NCBI GenBank assembly: GCA_964007475.1
Contig: OZ023273.1
Coordinates: 9,933,922 to 9,997,921, forward strand
DNA from: Hybos culiciformis
Taxonomy: Eukaryota > Arthropoda > Insecta > Diptera > Hybotidae
Direction of reading: 5' to 3'
DNA length: 64,000 nucleotides
Part shown: in pieces, positions 45,001 to 57,380 of the stretch
Position numbering within the stretch: position 1 is the first letter of the stretch
Layout of the letters: every line of letters begins with the position of its first letter
Translations under genes and position numbers: made by a program
Notes under the pieces: generated by a model
The model's input: the letters and a program-made list of their open reading frames with translations, nothing else
Databases searched by the model: none
Told to the model about the DNA's origin: nothing

Positions 45001-48000
45001 AAAAAAAAAAGTAAATAATTTAAGGGTTTTTCAAATCTTTGATAAAGCTATGAGGCACAAAACTAAAGTATACTTACTTCAAATAATAAGTTGTGATAAC
45101 AAGTTTCTTTTGTAGTGCTAACACTAATTTGAAAAATTAAGGGTTTTCAGCTGAACAAAGTATATTCAATTTTTAACATTTTAATTTATAATATATTAAT
45201 GTAATATTAATCACAAAGTGTTATTTTCTTTATATATGTTGGTATTGTATTAAATTATTTGAATATGTATAAAGTTTTTTCATTCTCTTTTAATTCAGAA
45301 CCATTTAATTATTATATTATAGGGAATCCTTATATATTTTCATAATCATAGAATGACAAAAATGATACTCTTGGGAATATAGCAAATAACACAAAAATTG
45401 CAACTTATAAAGTGAGTTGCTAACATTATATGCGAATTCAATTCGGAATAAGCCAGAATTAAGTAAGTATACTTATTCAAAATTCTTTCTGTATAGTAAG
45501 TAGTTAAATGCTAAAATTATTTTCATAAGAAGTATTTACAATGGTTAACTATTTGCACTGTCACAAATATGATAATCTGATTGTCAATTATCAATTTCGA
45601 TTTTATAAATATGACTGCATATTTATCAAATATTTTGTAGATTTATTTTAAAAAAAAGTTCGAGAAAAAAAACGAAATACTTATTATTAAAATAACTAGT
45701 AAGTATTTTAATTTATTTCTATAATAAATTTATTCAAATGAATTCATAATATAAGTTTACATTGAAAAGGTATTATACTACTGATTTAAGATTCTAATCT
45801 AGATTCTAATACAAAAAATAACCGCAGTTGTACACTATCCTGCACTGTGTGTAGTTTTTATTTATATATATTATCCTCGATATTATCTAACCACTAAATA
45901 TTTCGACGCGGCGTAATTAAAAGAGTCATAAAATTGCAGATTTGTTGTTATTTGTCAATATTAATAAATAAGTCATAAATCTAAAAATGTTGTTAGTATA
46001 AATTAAATAAATTCATTTTTAAATAAGTTTACATATATGTATTATTGATTTGAGAATTTGGCAGAACAAAAATAAAGGCTTGTGATAACCTATATATATA
46101 TACTTATTATTCATTCAATTACATATATGCCAAAGTCAGTTTCTTGATTTTGGAACAACGTTATATTTAAGGTGCAATTTATATAATGAACTTTGTCTTA
46201 AAAGTATAAACTCTTAATATAGTGATACCTATATAAAAAAAAACAAGGACAAAACTAAAAACATAAAATTTTAAAACAGGAACTTTAGCATAATTTCAGC
46301 TCCAACATTTCAACCGGAATGTCTAAGTATCTGTTAATATTTTTATTTTCCAATGGAACTATGTAATTGAATACGTCACAACCGAGGTCCCAACATTATA
46401 CATATTATATACTCTTAAGAAGGTATTCTAAAACTTTGTGAACAATTTATTTTAGAAAAAATATATAAAAACTCTCTAATTAAGTCTCAAATATTTTATT
46501 AATCTAAGAAAAATTAAATAGGTACCTACATATTTTTAAATAAATTCTTAAGATACTTAGGGTATTAAATTTTTTATTTTTTTTTTATAATATAGAAAAT
46601 AATAATAAAAAAAAAAACATTTTTATGTTAACTCCATTTTAAAATCTTTTTTAGAAATAGAAAAATGTGTGTAAAAAAAATGTTATTTTTCTATATAATA
46701 TCCAATAATAAAAATTCATAAATTATGCGGATAGTTTTTTTTTTTAAGAAAAAAAAAATGTATGTTAAGTAAAAAAAAAAAAATACAAAAATCAAAAATA
46801 ACATATTCGAAAGTAATGGAATTTTGTATCTTGACTCTATCGCAATAAACAGTGAGCGCTGAGCTGCTCTATTCAAATCAAAGGTATGTGTATATTATCA
46901 AAATAATAATTATAAAAGTATTTATTTATTTATATTTTTTTTTTCTTTCAAAACTCGATCTGCTATGCTGCTATGTATATACATATAATATAAACACAAT
47001 TATAAAAAAAATAAATAATATAAAAAAAAATTCAAAAATTCCAATCTGATTTTTTTTATCGGTTAATTATACATACATATGTACAACACGTTATTCATGT
47101 ACATATGTATGCTTTAGCTTAGATATAAACGTTTCCATGTATATAATTTTTACTTGATTGAAATTTTTTGATTGTGTATATATAGGTATGTATTTGATTG
47201 TTTAATATGTGTTTGTTCAAAATATATAAAAAAAAAAAAATTTTTTTTTTGTATAAATGTGTACAATATAATATGTTGGGTATATCTACGACATAAAACC
47301 GCGGTATATTTTCATGAGTGCATACAAATAAGATGAGAAAAAAAAATTATTATTAAGAGATACATTTATCTATTTTAATTTTATTCTAAATTTTATGAAA
47401 ACTTTTACATTAGGACTTTATGTATGATTTATCAATTTATGTCAACAATCAAAGGGCCTATTAGTTGAATATATATAATCTGTAATGGTTAAAATTTTAT
47501 TTTTTTTTGTTTTTCAAACATTTATGCCATGCTATATAATGTAAATTTAATCGAAATATGTATTAGAAATTATTTAAGCTAAAATTAAGCTCTAGAAGTA
47601 AAACTATAAAAAGTCTAGCTTAGTATACAAAAAATAAAAAACAAACAAAAGTTATTACGAGACGATAAACATGAAATAAAACTAAATCTGAAAATGAAAA
47701 GCACAATGGGACAAAAGTGAGTAGTTATCAAGTGGTTATATGTGATTTTTTTTCCAAGGATAACAAAAATTACTTAAACTTAAAATCTGTTGTGTTTAAT
47801 ACTTGCTTTATCGGTAAACAGAGAATTTTTTATCACTCAATAAGCAGAAGTAAGAAAATCTGTAAATGAATCCAGTATAGTAAATTTAGTTTGTAGTTTT
47901 AGTTATACTAATTATCAAATCGGTAGGTTATTTTATTACCTTATGAAAATTGTATTAAAGTTTTAATTCTATTTGTGATTTTAGGATAAATAATTATGTA

Positions 48001-51000
48001 GGTACCTACATAACATAGTTACATACATGTAATTTGTACAATTATACAAATTAATTGTAATTCTCCATCAATTCATATTAAATACCGTATGCATAACCAT
48101 CTTAATTTTTTTTTAAATTTGCTAGTTTTTATTTATTTCTACTAATCAAGATACTAATTTATTACTTAAGCAACACCAAACATCAAACGGGATGTAAGTA
48201 AATGTATAATTCAAATAAGCTTTCTCATCTGCTACCACTCTGCATAATACTAAGGATAAAGATTTTCTGTACTACTTAATTATTTCTTTTGAAAAAACTA
48301 GTTACGCGAAAAACAGTGAAGAAATTATACAAGTGCAGTATTGAGAGGTAATTTTTATGACAATTATTATTTTAGTAGTAATTTGTTTCAAAATTCAAAT
48401 TTTCCGTGGTTTGGTTGTATAATTTTTTTTCCCCATCGGAACAAACTTTATCTTTTTTTAAAATGATGCTCTTCTGTGACACAGATCATAACAAACATAG
48501 ATATAAGGTTATTTTCTCGGTTTATTAGTTTTGAGAGTATGTATTCTTTATTTATTTTAAGCTATTTCAACCATATATCCCGAGCTTGAAATCTGGAAAT
48601 CTTGCTTCAGAAAAAAAAATTTGAATTGCAAGAAACAAAAAAAAAAATTATTTAAATTCGCATTCGATGAAATTTTATTTTGAATAAATTAAACAAAATG
48701 TTCATAAGATAATACATACATTTATGTACATAAATAAAATATAATTAAAATATGTACATTTAAACCAATTCAAAAAACGGGAACATTACTCTACTTAAGT
48801 ATGTTCATAAATTTTAAAATTAATTTCAAAAATATTGATAATTTTTCTTTATGTAAATTAATCTAAAATGTAAATTATTTTATAGAGCTCATTTTTGTTG
48901 TTAAAATATATATATATATATATATGTAAATAGAAATTTATTTATTTTTGTTATACTCTTTGGCGCTTAACCATTTTAAAACCTTACATCATCGTCAAAA
49001 TATGACATTTGATATTATCTTTATAATATTTTTTTTTTTTTTTGCCAACTCATTGCATAAAATTTTGGAATCTAAACACATTTTATTCTTGATGATAATA
49101 ATAATAATATTAAAAAAAAAAGAAACATTAAAATATTCTTTTAACTGATGTCCCCATTTCAAGCATTAATCAACTATTCATTAAACTCTTTTAAATTCCA
49201 ATTTATTTTTTATTATTGTATTACATGCTTATAAATTTTTATTTAAAATCAGAAAAATTGTTTTTTTTTTTTATATATATATATATATATTGTATTTTTT
49301 TTTATTTTTGAAAAATATTTCTACTCACACTGAGGAGAGCTTATTTGAAGAAATTTTACACTGTACAACAGATTTTGATATAATGTTTTATAAGGGATTC
49401 GTTAATTAAATGATTAGTTAGTGATTAGTTAACTTTTTTTTTTTTTGTATTTCTTATTTTAACACACTTAATAAGGCATCAATATTACTTAATCTTTATG
49501 AGCAAATATTGATTATCTTTAATTAAAAAAAAAAGGTTCATTCAGTGGTAAAAGTTTTCGAAAATTTCTTTCAATCTTCAATGGGTTTGTTTTCCGGTTA
49601 AAACAATTGCATAAGAGAAGGTTTATGAGTTTAAAAGACGTCGTATATAATAGTCCAAGTGGCATAAAGTGGAATAATTTTTGTCTTGTTTTTTTTGACG
49701 GTATGAAAAGTTTTAAAAAATCGCAGAATCGATAACTCGAGGATTTCATTTCATCCATATCATCCACCATACCTACCTACCTGTCTATACTTAAAAAAAA
49801 AAAATATTTTTTTGTTAACCTGTGTAATAAAAAAATAAAATAAAATACAAATTTGTAAAATAATGAAAGAAAAAAAAAATTAAATTTTTTTTCTTCAAAA
49901 CTGAATTCATTTGTTCGTCGTATCTTTATCTGTTCTTTTTTTTTTTTTTTGCTTTGCTTGCTCGCTTTTTAGATTTTTAAGTTTGTGTTGGTGTGTATAT
50001 TATATTTTTGTTGAGTACACTGTGTGTACATAAAATTAAAATTCCAATCTCATGATTAACAAAAAAACAAAAAAAATAAAATAAAAATTAAATAAATAAG
50101 CAAAATTACTTAAAATATTTTAAATTTTTTTTTTTTTTTTTCTTCTCTCTATACTCTTTTTAATTTTTTATTTTTTTTTTTTCTGTTTTTTATTTATTTA
50201 TTTATTTTTTTTTATTTTTGAAATCCAAATACCTTTGCTGGTTAAAAAAAAAAAAAAAAATTTTGAAACTAAACTTGTTTTGAAATTCAATAATTGACTC
50301 TAAAAAACATTATTTTTAAAAAGAAGAAACCAAAAAAACAAAATTATTAAGTAAAACTAACTAAATTTAATTTTTCTTAAAAATAACATAACATTAGTTT
50401 TTTGGGAATTTTTAAAAAAAATTTTAAATTAAAATTTTTTTTGCCTTTAAAAAAATCAGAATTTACCTACCTACCTATGACAAAAACATATTATTTATTT
50501 AATTTTTTTTTTTTTGCCTGTCAAAATAAATGTAGTTTTTTTTTTTTTTTTTTGTGAAACAACCTTGAGTTTGAGTTCGAAAAGAAATCTTATTTTTTTT
50601 TTTAACTGTTCTTTAAATAAAAATTCTTTCAATAAAATTTTAAAAATAAATCTTTTTTTTTTTTTTTTTTTTGTAATCATACCTAACACTTTTCTCTGTT
50701 TTTATTTCTGGAAATTTTATTTTATTTATATAATTGTTACTAAGTTAAAAAAAAAAGTATAAAAAAAACGAAGTTATCAAACTTATGAAATAAGGATTGA
50801 CGTTATTTTTGTTTTAGATAAGATCATTATAATTAAAAAAAAAAAATTAAGAAATTGGCGGTTTAAAGAAGGAATTTAACGCCTTAGGAATTTTATGTAC
50901 CTATTAAGCTAGGTACCTGCAGTAGGATTATATCTACCTTAGAAAAAAAAACTAATGTCATTTAACTTACCGATCTCTTGGGTCTAACCATGTTGTTTGC

Positions 51001-51086
51001 TTTTTATTATGATCAATATAATAAATTTTTCCATCTATTTTACCATAATCCCAACCATATGGAAGCGACATTCTAGCTTCACCCAT
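30029..51086 (-). CDS. kibra: Kibra / WWC family scaffold of the Hippo pathway
   Basis: Nine coding exons in transcript order: 51086-50971, 35418-35117, 34292-34133, 34027-32657, 32391-31916, 31294-30929, 30847-30727, 30641-30432 and 30164-30029. They total 3258 bases and give 1085 aa (human WWC1 about 1113, fly about 1288). Two WW domains come first (about residues 8-38 and 54-86). Long coiled coils follow (about 90-430, with Ser-rich linkers), then a C2 domain (about 613-739), an acidic Ser-rich stretch, another helical region and the C-terminus NYGSFV. The family acts at the cell cortex with Merlin and Expanded to activate Warts and restrain Yorkie. WW2 has TQLEDP where a second Trp would stand, as in other Kibra proteins. 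The last residues S-F-V fit a class I PDZ ligand. The start is the Met before WW1; MSLPYGW five codons on is an alternative. Confidence 0.96.
31295..31915 (-). other. Kibra intron 5 with mobile-element-like scar
   Basis: About 620-base intron. A GC-richer patch at 31410-31440 (ACTAGCCGATTCGACCCATC) resembles the CTAGC-then-GACCC start seen in a repeat common in insect genomes. The rest is A/T-rich. Confidence 0.4.
38550..38700. mobile_element. Degenerate interspersed repeat
   Basis: Contains ATGGCGGCTACCACAAAATGG and, 30 bases on, ATGGGTGTCAAATGAAAG followed by GACGAGTAGAAT. I recall this combination of words as part of a high-copy repeat in insect genomes, but no search was run. No coding; only partial and decayed. 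Confidence 0.4.
39480..39730 (+). mobile_element. Dispersed repeat, copy A (possible transposase C-terminus)
   Basis: Coding-like fragments [24 protein letters not shown] and [18 protein letters not shown] are read on the plus strand, interrupted by stops. The last block is shared with copies at 43090-43260 and 57285-57380 (YFIYEV-type). See the finding for alignment and identity. Confidence 0.5.
40772..41023 (-). pseudogene. Non-LTR retrotransposon reverse-transcriptase remnant
   Basis: The minus-strand frame contains [20 protein letters not shown] followed by [15 protein letters not shown] and a stop. This matches the widely seen R-P-V-x-T-Y-x-x-E-x-W-T-x-T ... F-E-R-K-I-L-R segment after the reverse-transcriptase palm/thumb in insect RTE/CR1/Jockey-type elements. 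Normal conserved residues have changed (GSET to SFEI, FER to FQR). No catalytic YADD block is found nearby, so it is a short dead copy in kibra intron 1. Confidence 0.75.
42284..42305. repeat. (TTA)n microsatellite
   Basis: Perfect TTA run of about seven units in kibra intron 1. Confidence 0.8.
43090..43260 (-). mobile_element. Dispersed repeat, copy B (possible transposase C-terminus)
   Basis: Read on the minus strand, one frame gives [20 protein letters not shown] then RKIKVP and a stop. Next comes the shared 3' block CCATACTTCATTTATGAGG that is also present at 57343-57366. The C-x-x-C...C pattern after a WYEYND-like lead recalls the zinc-binding C-terminus of piggyBac-like transposases, but the fragment is too short to be sure. 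Confidence 0.5.
48906..48925. repeat. (TA)n microsatellite
   Basis: About ten TA units in kibra intron 1; a second TA run lies at 49275-49292. Confidence 0.8.
50971..51086 (-). CDS. kibra: First coding exon of kibra (WW domain 1)
   Basis: Encodes [20 protein letters not shown] and the rest of WW1, ending WLDPRDR across the splice. The donor is GTAAGT and the exon ends in phase 2. It completes an Arg codon with the exon at 35418, about 15.5 kb away. It holds only 39 residues, so it is easily missed in automated annotation. Both WW tryptophans are present, so WW1 should bind PPxY peptides. Confidence 0.93.
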
Positions 51087-52848
51087 TTGTGAAACAATAA
51101 AAAAAAAATATATTTTTTTTTATAGCTTCTGTGTTTCTGTGTTACTTGAATTTTCTATTTTCAAAAGGGGTCGGTATTCCAAGCATTCACCCCCTCTCTT
51201 AATGAAATTCAATTTTGTAGTTAATTTTTTTTTTTTTTTTTTATAAATAAGTATAAAAATAACTTAATAAAGACAAAAATTCCAATTTAATTTATTTATT
51301 TTTTTTTTTAAATTTTTTAACTCAACAATTTTCTTCCATTCACTTAATTTCTTTCCATTTCTATGTGAGTAAATTTTTATTTTTTTCTTTAATTTTATTT
51401 TTTGTTTTGAAATAAATTTATTTTTTTTTTTCAATAAGTATTTTAATTTAAAATTTATTTAAGGCAAATTTAAGGCACTTTTTCTTAAGAAGAAGAAAAA
51501 GAAAAAAATTAAAGATACACATAATTTAATTTTTTCTTTTTTTTTTTTAATATAATGAAATTCAAATACACACTATTCAAACTTAGTATGGCACTAGTGT
51601 TTATAATGAAATTTTAGATATTTTTATAAGGTACTTGAATGGGAGAAAATTTTGATAGGAAGATAGGTATACCTATCTACGTTAGATAATTTTAATCATT
51701 AAATAAAATATCTTACAAAACCGACAACATTTGGTTAAAAAATTAAGTTAAATGAATCAAATTAGAAAGAATTAAAGTTTTACTTAATTATTATTGTTAA
51801 TTAAGCATTGATAAGATTTTTGTCAATTTCTAAATTTCTGTAGTTAATAAAAAAGCTTTTTATGAAATAAACTAAAATGAACAAAAATTTACTATAGGTA
51901 GGTACACCAAATAATTTATTTTAAACTACAAGTTGCAGAAGAAATAAATTGAAATATAATGTCGAATTAAATATAATTTATAGTTTGAACAGTAATTTGA
52001 AATCTCATTTAATTTAAAAAATAAAAGTAAATTTTGTTTTTATTATTATAATTTTCAAAATTATTTTTAAAAATGTTGTTTTTTGTTATTTATAAGTGGT
52101 TATGAAAATTGTAAATATTATTATTTTTTTTTTATATATTAATTAAAATAAAATTTTGATTTTACTAAATTTTTTATTTTATATTTTTAATTTTTTTTTC
52201 TTTTAAATATATAATATTTTACATACACATTTTACTTGGTTAATTTTTCTATAGATACATAAAAAAATTTTTTTAAATTTTTTTATACGGTATACTAGCT
52301 ACATGCTATGCTTAAAAATAAATTAAAATTCCTGAAAGTTGGACAACTTTTTCCCCACTTTTATATAGACATATTTATTATAAGAAAAAAAAAAGATATA
52401 AAATTTTACTTTTTAAATCAAAATTAATAATTTTTTTTTTAATTTTGGTTTTTAAATATATATTTAAATATATTTTTATATTTCCTTACTTTTTTTTAAT
52501 TGATTTTTATTTATTTTTTTTTAATATTAATTAATTAAAAAATTCTTTTTTTTTTTAATTTAAACAAAATTCACATCTTTACTTTTATTATTCAATCATA
52601 CTATTCATTCAAAGAATCAAAACGAACTGAAAAATAAGGTAGGTATAAAAAATTATTTTAATGGACTATTTGTATTCGAATATTTTGTGTATTTTGTGTA
52701 TTATTAATATGTATTCGAAAGTTGAATTACGAAAATATTCTTTCAGTTAATTTATTTCGGACAAACGAATTTGAAAAATTGTTAGACCAAAGAAAAAAAT
52801 ATTTTTTCCATAAAAAGACTAGATCGTTTACTTCGTCCGGTACGTACG

Positions 52849-52856
52849 AATCGATT
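52849..52856. promoter_or_regulatory. DRE-like site upstream of kibra
   Basis: AATCGATT matches WATCGATW, the DREF-binding core of insect proliferation-related promoters. It is 1.76 kb from the kibra start codon, in the least A/T-rich patch of the region. A single 8-base match may be chance. Confidence 0.25.
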
Positions 52857-55800
52857 GTTATTATTAAATTAGAAGTTATTTTGTGTAGAAGAGTGTAAAA
52901 TAGTAAGGTTGTTGGTGAGTTCTATTTAAACTTAAAATGTACCTACCTATCCATTAATGCTTTCAGTATATTGAGCTCATTTTGGAAATTAAAATGTTTA
53001 GTTCTAATATTTTATTTTTTTTATAATCTAAAGGTCCAGAAAGTAAAATTCTCAAAACTTTAAAAATTTCAGTGATTTATGATTTAGCATCATAGGCTTT
53101 TGATACATATTATTTCTGTAATTTTTGAATGATCTTGGAATTACAGGTACACAAGAAATGAACTTTTTGATAGGTGAAGGTATCTTTGAAATGTATGATT
53201 CTAAGTTAAAAATTATCATAATAATTATTATTAATTATTTTATTTTAATTATTTGAAATTAAATTTCCATAAAAATGTATACTATAATTTTTTAAATTCA
53301 AAAGTTTTCCAAAAAATCTATAATCAAAAATTAAAAGCAAAGAAAATTATCAAAACCAAAAGGTTTGTATGGGCAGAAAATGGATTTAAAAAAAGATTGT
53401 TTTAGAAATTAAAGATTTCAAAAATAAATAAATTGAACTAAGTCGAAATAAGTACAATTTCCAAAACACCAAAAATTTCAGAGCACATGTTAATTCACCT
53501 GCAGAAGATAAGTTCAAGCTAATGTATTAATAAAATAATAGAAATTAAAAAAAAAAATGTTTGCATTTTTAAAACTCGACACTTTTACTTAGAAGAAAAA
53601 TTATTACTTAAATGATAAAATTCTCGTTGTCATAAGAGTTTTGGACATTTATAACAAGAATAACATAGCATTTTGTTGAAAAGAATTACGTTTTTGTCAA
53701 TCTGAATAGTTTTATTTTTATTTAAAAATTTAAAAATTATACGATTATTATTATTACTCGAGTCTTACACAAATCTACTTTATTTTGTTTATGCTTTATG
53801 TTATGGCAGTTTATTATGTGAATAAAGTAAAGTTTTAAAGCTCTATTTTTCACCAACATACTTTATCGTTGAGTTAACGAAAAAGTTTCGCAATAAAGTT
53901 CTTAGCTTAGCACATGAAATAAAAGTGCATTAGCTTTAAAACACAAGTAAAAAACTTTTGACTTCGATAAATCTATACGTAAGTATATTTTAGTATTTTC
54001 CATGAAATCGCAATTATCGAAATTATCTTAATTTTTTTTCAATATCGATTATTATGAAAAAAATTCTAATACGGGCGATCTAAATAATCTTAAAATAGAC
54101 TCATCAATTAAATGCATTATTTACATAAAAGATATAAATATTAAGCTTTTGTCAATTTCTTAATGTAGATTTTATTATATTAAAGATACAGTACAGATAT
54201 TATTTAATACTTTTTTTGTTCTTTTTTTCTTAGAATTAAAATTATCAGTGGCATTTCCTGATCTGATCGAGAGGGCTTGAAATTGCAAGCAAAAATTATC
54301 AAAAATTTCATTATTTATTCAATTTAAATTTAAGTAAAAAAATTTTTTTTTTTAAGTTTGAATAAAAAACAAAAATAATTTTTAGCTTAAATGTTATACA
54401 AAATATTTCGAAAAAATTAAAACTGTTTATAATTATTATAAACTTTTATTCCATAAACTTATTTTGAAATGAAATTTTCTGAATATGTATGTCAAACCAA
54501 TGTTTTGTTTTTGAGAAAAAAATATTTAACAGGCGTCTATATATATATATATTAACAATATTTCAAATAACTCGCCTTCAAGAACTTAATATTTCTGCTG
54601 TTCATAATCTGCAATTAACAATGATTTTAAAAGGACCAATTAAAAAATTCAGTTTAGAATTAACTTAAAAAAAAAAAGAAGGAGCAAACTTGGTAGTTTA
54701 CTGTGGAAATGATAATTTCTGATATAATAAACTTTTGAAATGAAAAAAAATATTATTATATGGGGTTTTCGTACATTTAAGTCTAAGCCCGAGATTATGG
54801 GTGTTCGAGGACAATTTGGTTTCTTAATTAAAACTATACTATTAGAAAACAAAAAATTTTCTTTAATTTATCAAATTATTGCAATGACCGCGATTTTCAC
54901 TGAATATTATTTCTTTCAAAACATATAATAAAAAAATACTATTTTTTTTCAGTTTTTATTATAGTGAAGAGAGCGTAGAATAAAATAAAAAAAATAAAAT
55001 AACATCGATCATTTTTTTTTTTATTATCAATTTTAAACTTTTTTTTTTCCAGTCCGAGAATATATATTTATTCTTTGCTTTAATCAGCATATTAACTATT
55101 ATCGTTAAGAACTTCGATCAGATAGTTACAAAACAAAGAGAAGAAGAATTATTTTGCGCGAATTTCGATTTATTAAAAAAAAAATAAAAAAATAAAAATA
55201 TTATAATTTTTTAATTGTATTCTGATCAAAAGAAATGTATTTAAATAAAATTTTATCTATTTTTATATTTAATACTATTTTTAATTTTATAACAATATGT
55301 TCGGATCGGAATATCGGTTATGTGTTTCATGATTTGTTGCGTAGAGAAAATTATTCAAAAAATTTAATAGTAAGAAAATTAATAAATATTTTAATTATAA
55401 TTAAAATCAATGAATTATTAATTTTAAAACTAACAAATAAAGAAATAAAAACAATAGAAAAAGTTGATATTTATATATATTGAAAAAGTAAAAGAGTTTC
55501 AATTATAATTGTTTATTTGTTTGAGTGAAAAATAATGATAATAATTTTCAAAGACTCCAAATTCGATAGTTATATCCTTGCGTATACATACTGTCCAGAC
55601 CGCACCTCATATTTTATTTTGAAATTCAATATTAATTTTTAAGTAATTTTTCAATCTTTTGGGAATAATTTTAAACTCTAACAATTTTAAACCAATTCGG
55701 GCTCGCAAAGTATATTAAAAAAATCGTTTGAATATTAAAAGAAATAAATACATATATATATTTAAATTTTTTGAATATTTTGTTTTGCTTTTTTACTAAA

Positions 55801-57284
55801 TATTTTTTTCTTTTTTTTTGACAATAACTGACAGTAACCACAAAACACTTTTTTTTTTAAATTCATTACCTAGTTCAAAATTTATTGCTAATTCTATATA
55901 CTGACTTTAAAGTGGCTATTCACCAATTTATTATTATTTTTTTACATGTAAAAACCGATCCCATAACTTTTGCGGAAACTAATTTTAAGACAGAGTCTAT
56001 GACTATATTATATAATAAAGTTGTGATAGTTTGAAAAATATGTAAATAAATCATTTAAAATTTGATATTTTGCAAATTACTTCCAAGTAAAGTCCTATTA
56101 TTACATATATACATATATATTTAAAATTAGTTTTTTGTTAAATAAATTTGTTATTATTATAGTAATTCAAAGCAAAAAAAAAAAAAAAAAATTAAATAAA
56201 TAATAAAATAAAAACTGATATAATATTTTTTTGTTTATTAATTTAAATGAAGTGAATGACCGTAGTAAAACGTAATTTAACGTGTTTCACGCATGTGGAG
56301 TAAAAACTGAGTATCAATCTAGATTCAATTCGTAAATTTTTTTTTTTTTTTTTTAATCCGAATTTGCATATATAAAATATTATATAAATTTGGCAGGATA
56401 TTTATTCAATCACATAATTTTATATAATTGGGATAAAATTGGAAAAATATATTATGTCATTTTATTTTCAAAGTTCCTAATAATAAAATAAATTGAATAT
56501 ACTTTATTTATATGTTATATTCACAAAATTTTTTCAAATTATACCTATTATGTATAATTTTTAAATTAATTTTAATTTTGTCTTCATTAAAATTTAAATT
56601 TAATATTAGCAAAATGAAATATGTTAAAAATTATCTCTTGTGGTCTTTTTACTTTCAAGCTATACGTATAAACCTTGATTACAAATTTATAACCTCTATT
56701 ACGTACATTGTGATAAGAATATTAATTTGGACTTTGTTTTGTTTTGGTGTTTGATCTAATTCAATCGTTTTTTTTTGTATTGTCATTGAAAAGTAAAATT
56801 ATGGGTTATAGAATTTAGGAGTTTTTTATTTTGTTATATCTTTTAATATTAAAATCTGGTTTGATGATTAAAATGTTCATTAAATGAAACAAATTTAATT
56901 AAAAGTAATTTTATTAAAAGAAAAATATTACTATACAGGGGAAGATGGGGGGCATTAGCTAATTATTTTTTTTTAAGTCTTTATATAAAGAAATTTGAAA
57001 TTCTTAAAAAACGTAACGACTGTAATATACTTTGGACATTTCAAGTAACTCTCCATCTTAGAGATGTATTCGTTCACATTGTACAAGAGATTTTTTTGCA
57101 TTTATTTCTAAATTTATTTTATAATTTGCACATTTATTGAAAAAATATAAAAAAAATAATTATTTGCCATCCATTCATCAATGGACAATGGACAAGAAAA
57201 CTAGTGAATTTTGAAAAAAAATATTTTTTTTTTGCTTATTTATATTATAATTGAACTTAGGTATGTACGTGACTCTAAAAAATA

Positions 57285-57380
57285 TGATTAGTCCCTGATT
57301 GTGACCAAGGTATCTTAAAACAAAAGTATCCTCAACCGAAGCGGTCCCCATACTTCATTTATGAGGTACTGGTCTATATT
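57285..57380 (+). mobile_element. Dispersed repeat, copy C
   Basis: Shares AGTCCCTGATTGT, then a variable spacer, then CCATACTTCATTTATGAGGT and TCTATATTTTTT with the reverse complement of 43090-43190. One frame reads DCDQGILKQKYPQPKRSPYF followed by IYEVLVYIF and a stop, close to copy A's C-terminal block. Confidence 0.55.

Larger units (their letters stand above)
35419..50970 (-). other. Kibra intron 1, about 15.5 kb, repeat-bearing
   Basis: Separates the WW1 exon from the remainder of kibra. Mostly A/T homopolymer and microsatellite DNA: TTA runs near 36870 and 42285, TA runs at 48906-48925 and 49275-49292, and poly-T near 37440, 42120 and 50140-50670. Contains a reverse-transcriptase remnant (40772-41023), two copies of a dispersed repeat (39480-39730, 43090-43260) and a TE-like patch (38550-38700). 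No nested gene was recognised. Confidence 0.7.

Noticed and set aside
49519..49770. 83-codon minus frame ([20 protein letters not shown]...)
   Set aside because: Less biased than most, but no known motif, and it runs into poly-A at the end; a decayed repeat is possible but unsupported.
50495..50762. Overlapping poly-Lys and poly-Phe frames on the two strands
   Set aside because: They are translations of long poly-A/poly-T tracts.
55235..55483. 82-codon plus-strand open frame
   Set aside because: Ile/Asn/Lys-rich, no recognisable domain; expected length by chance is high at this base composition.
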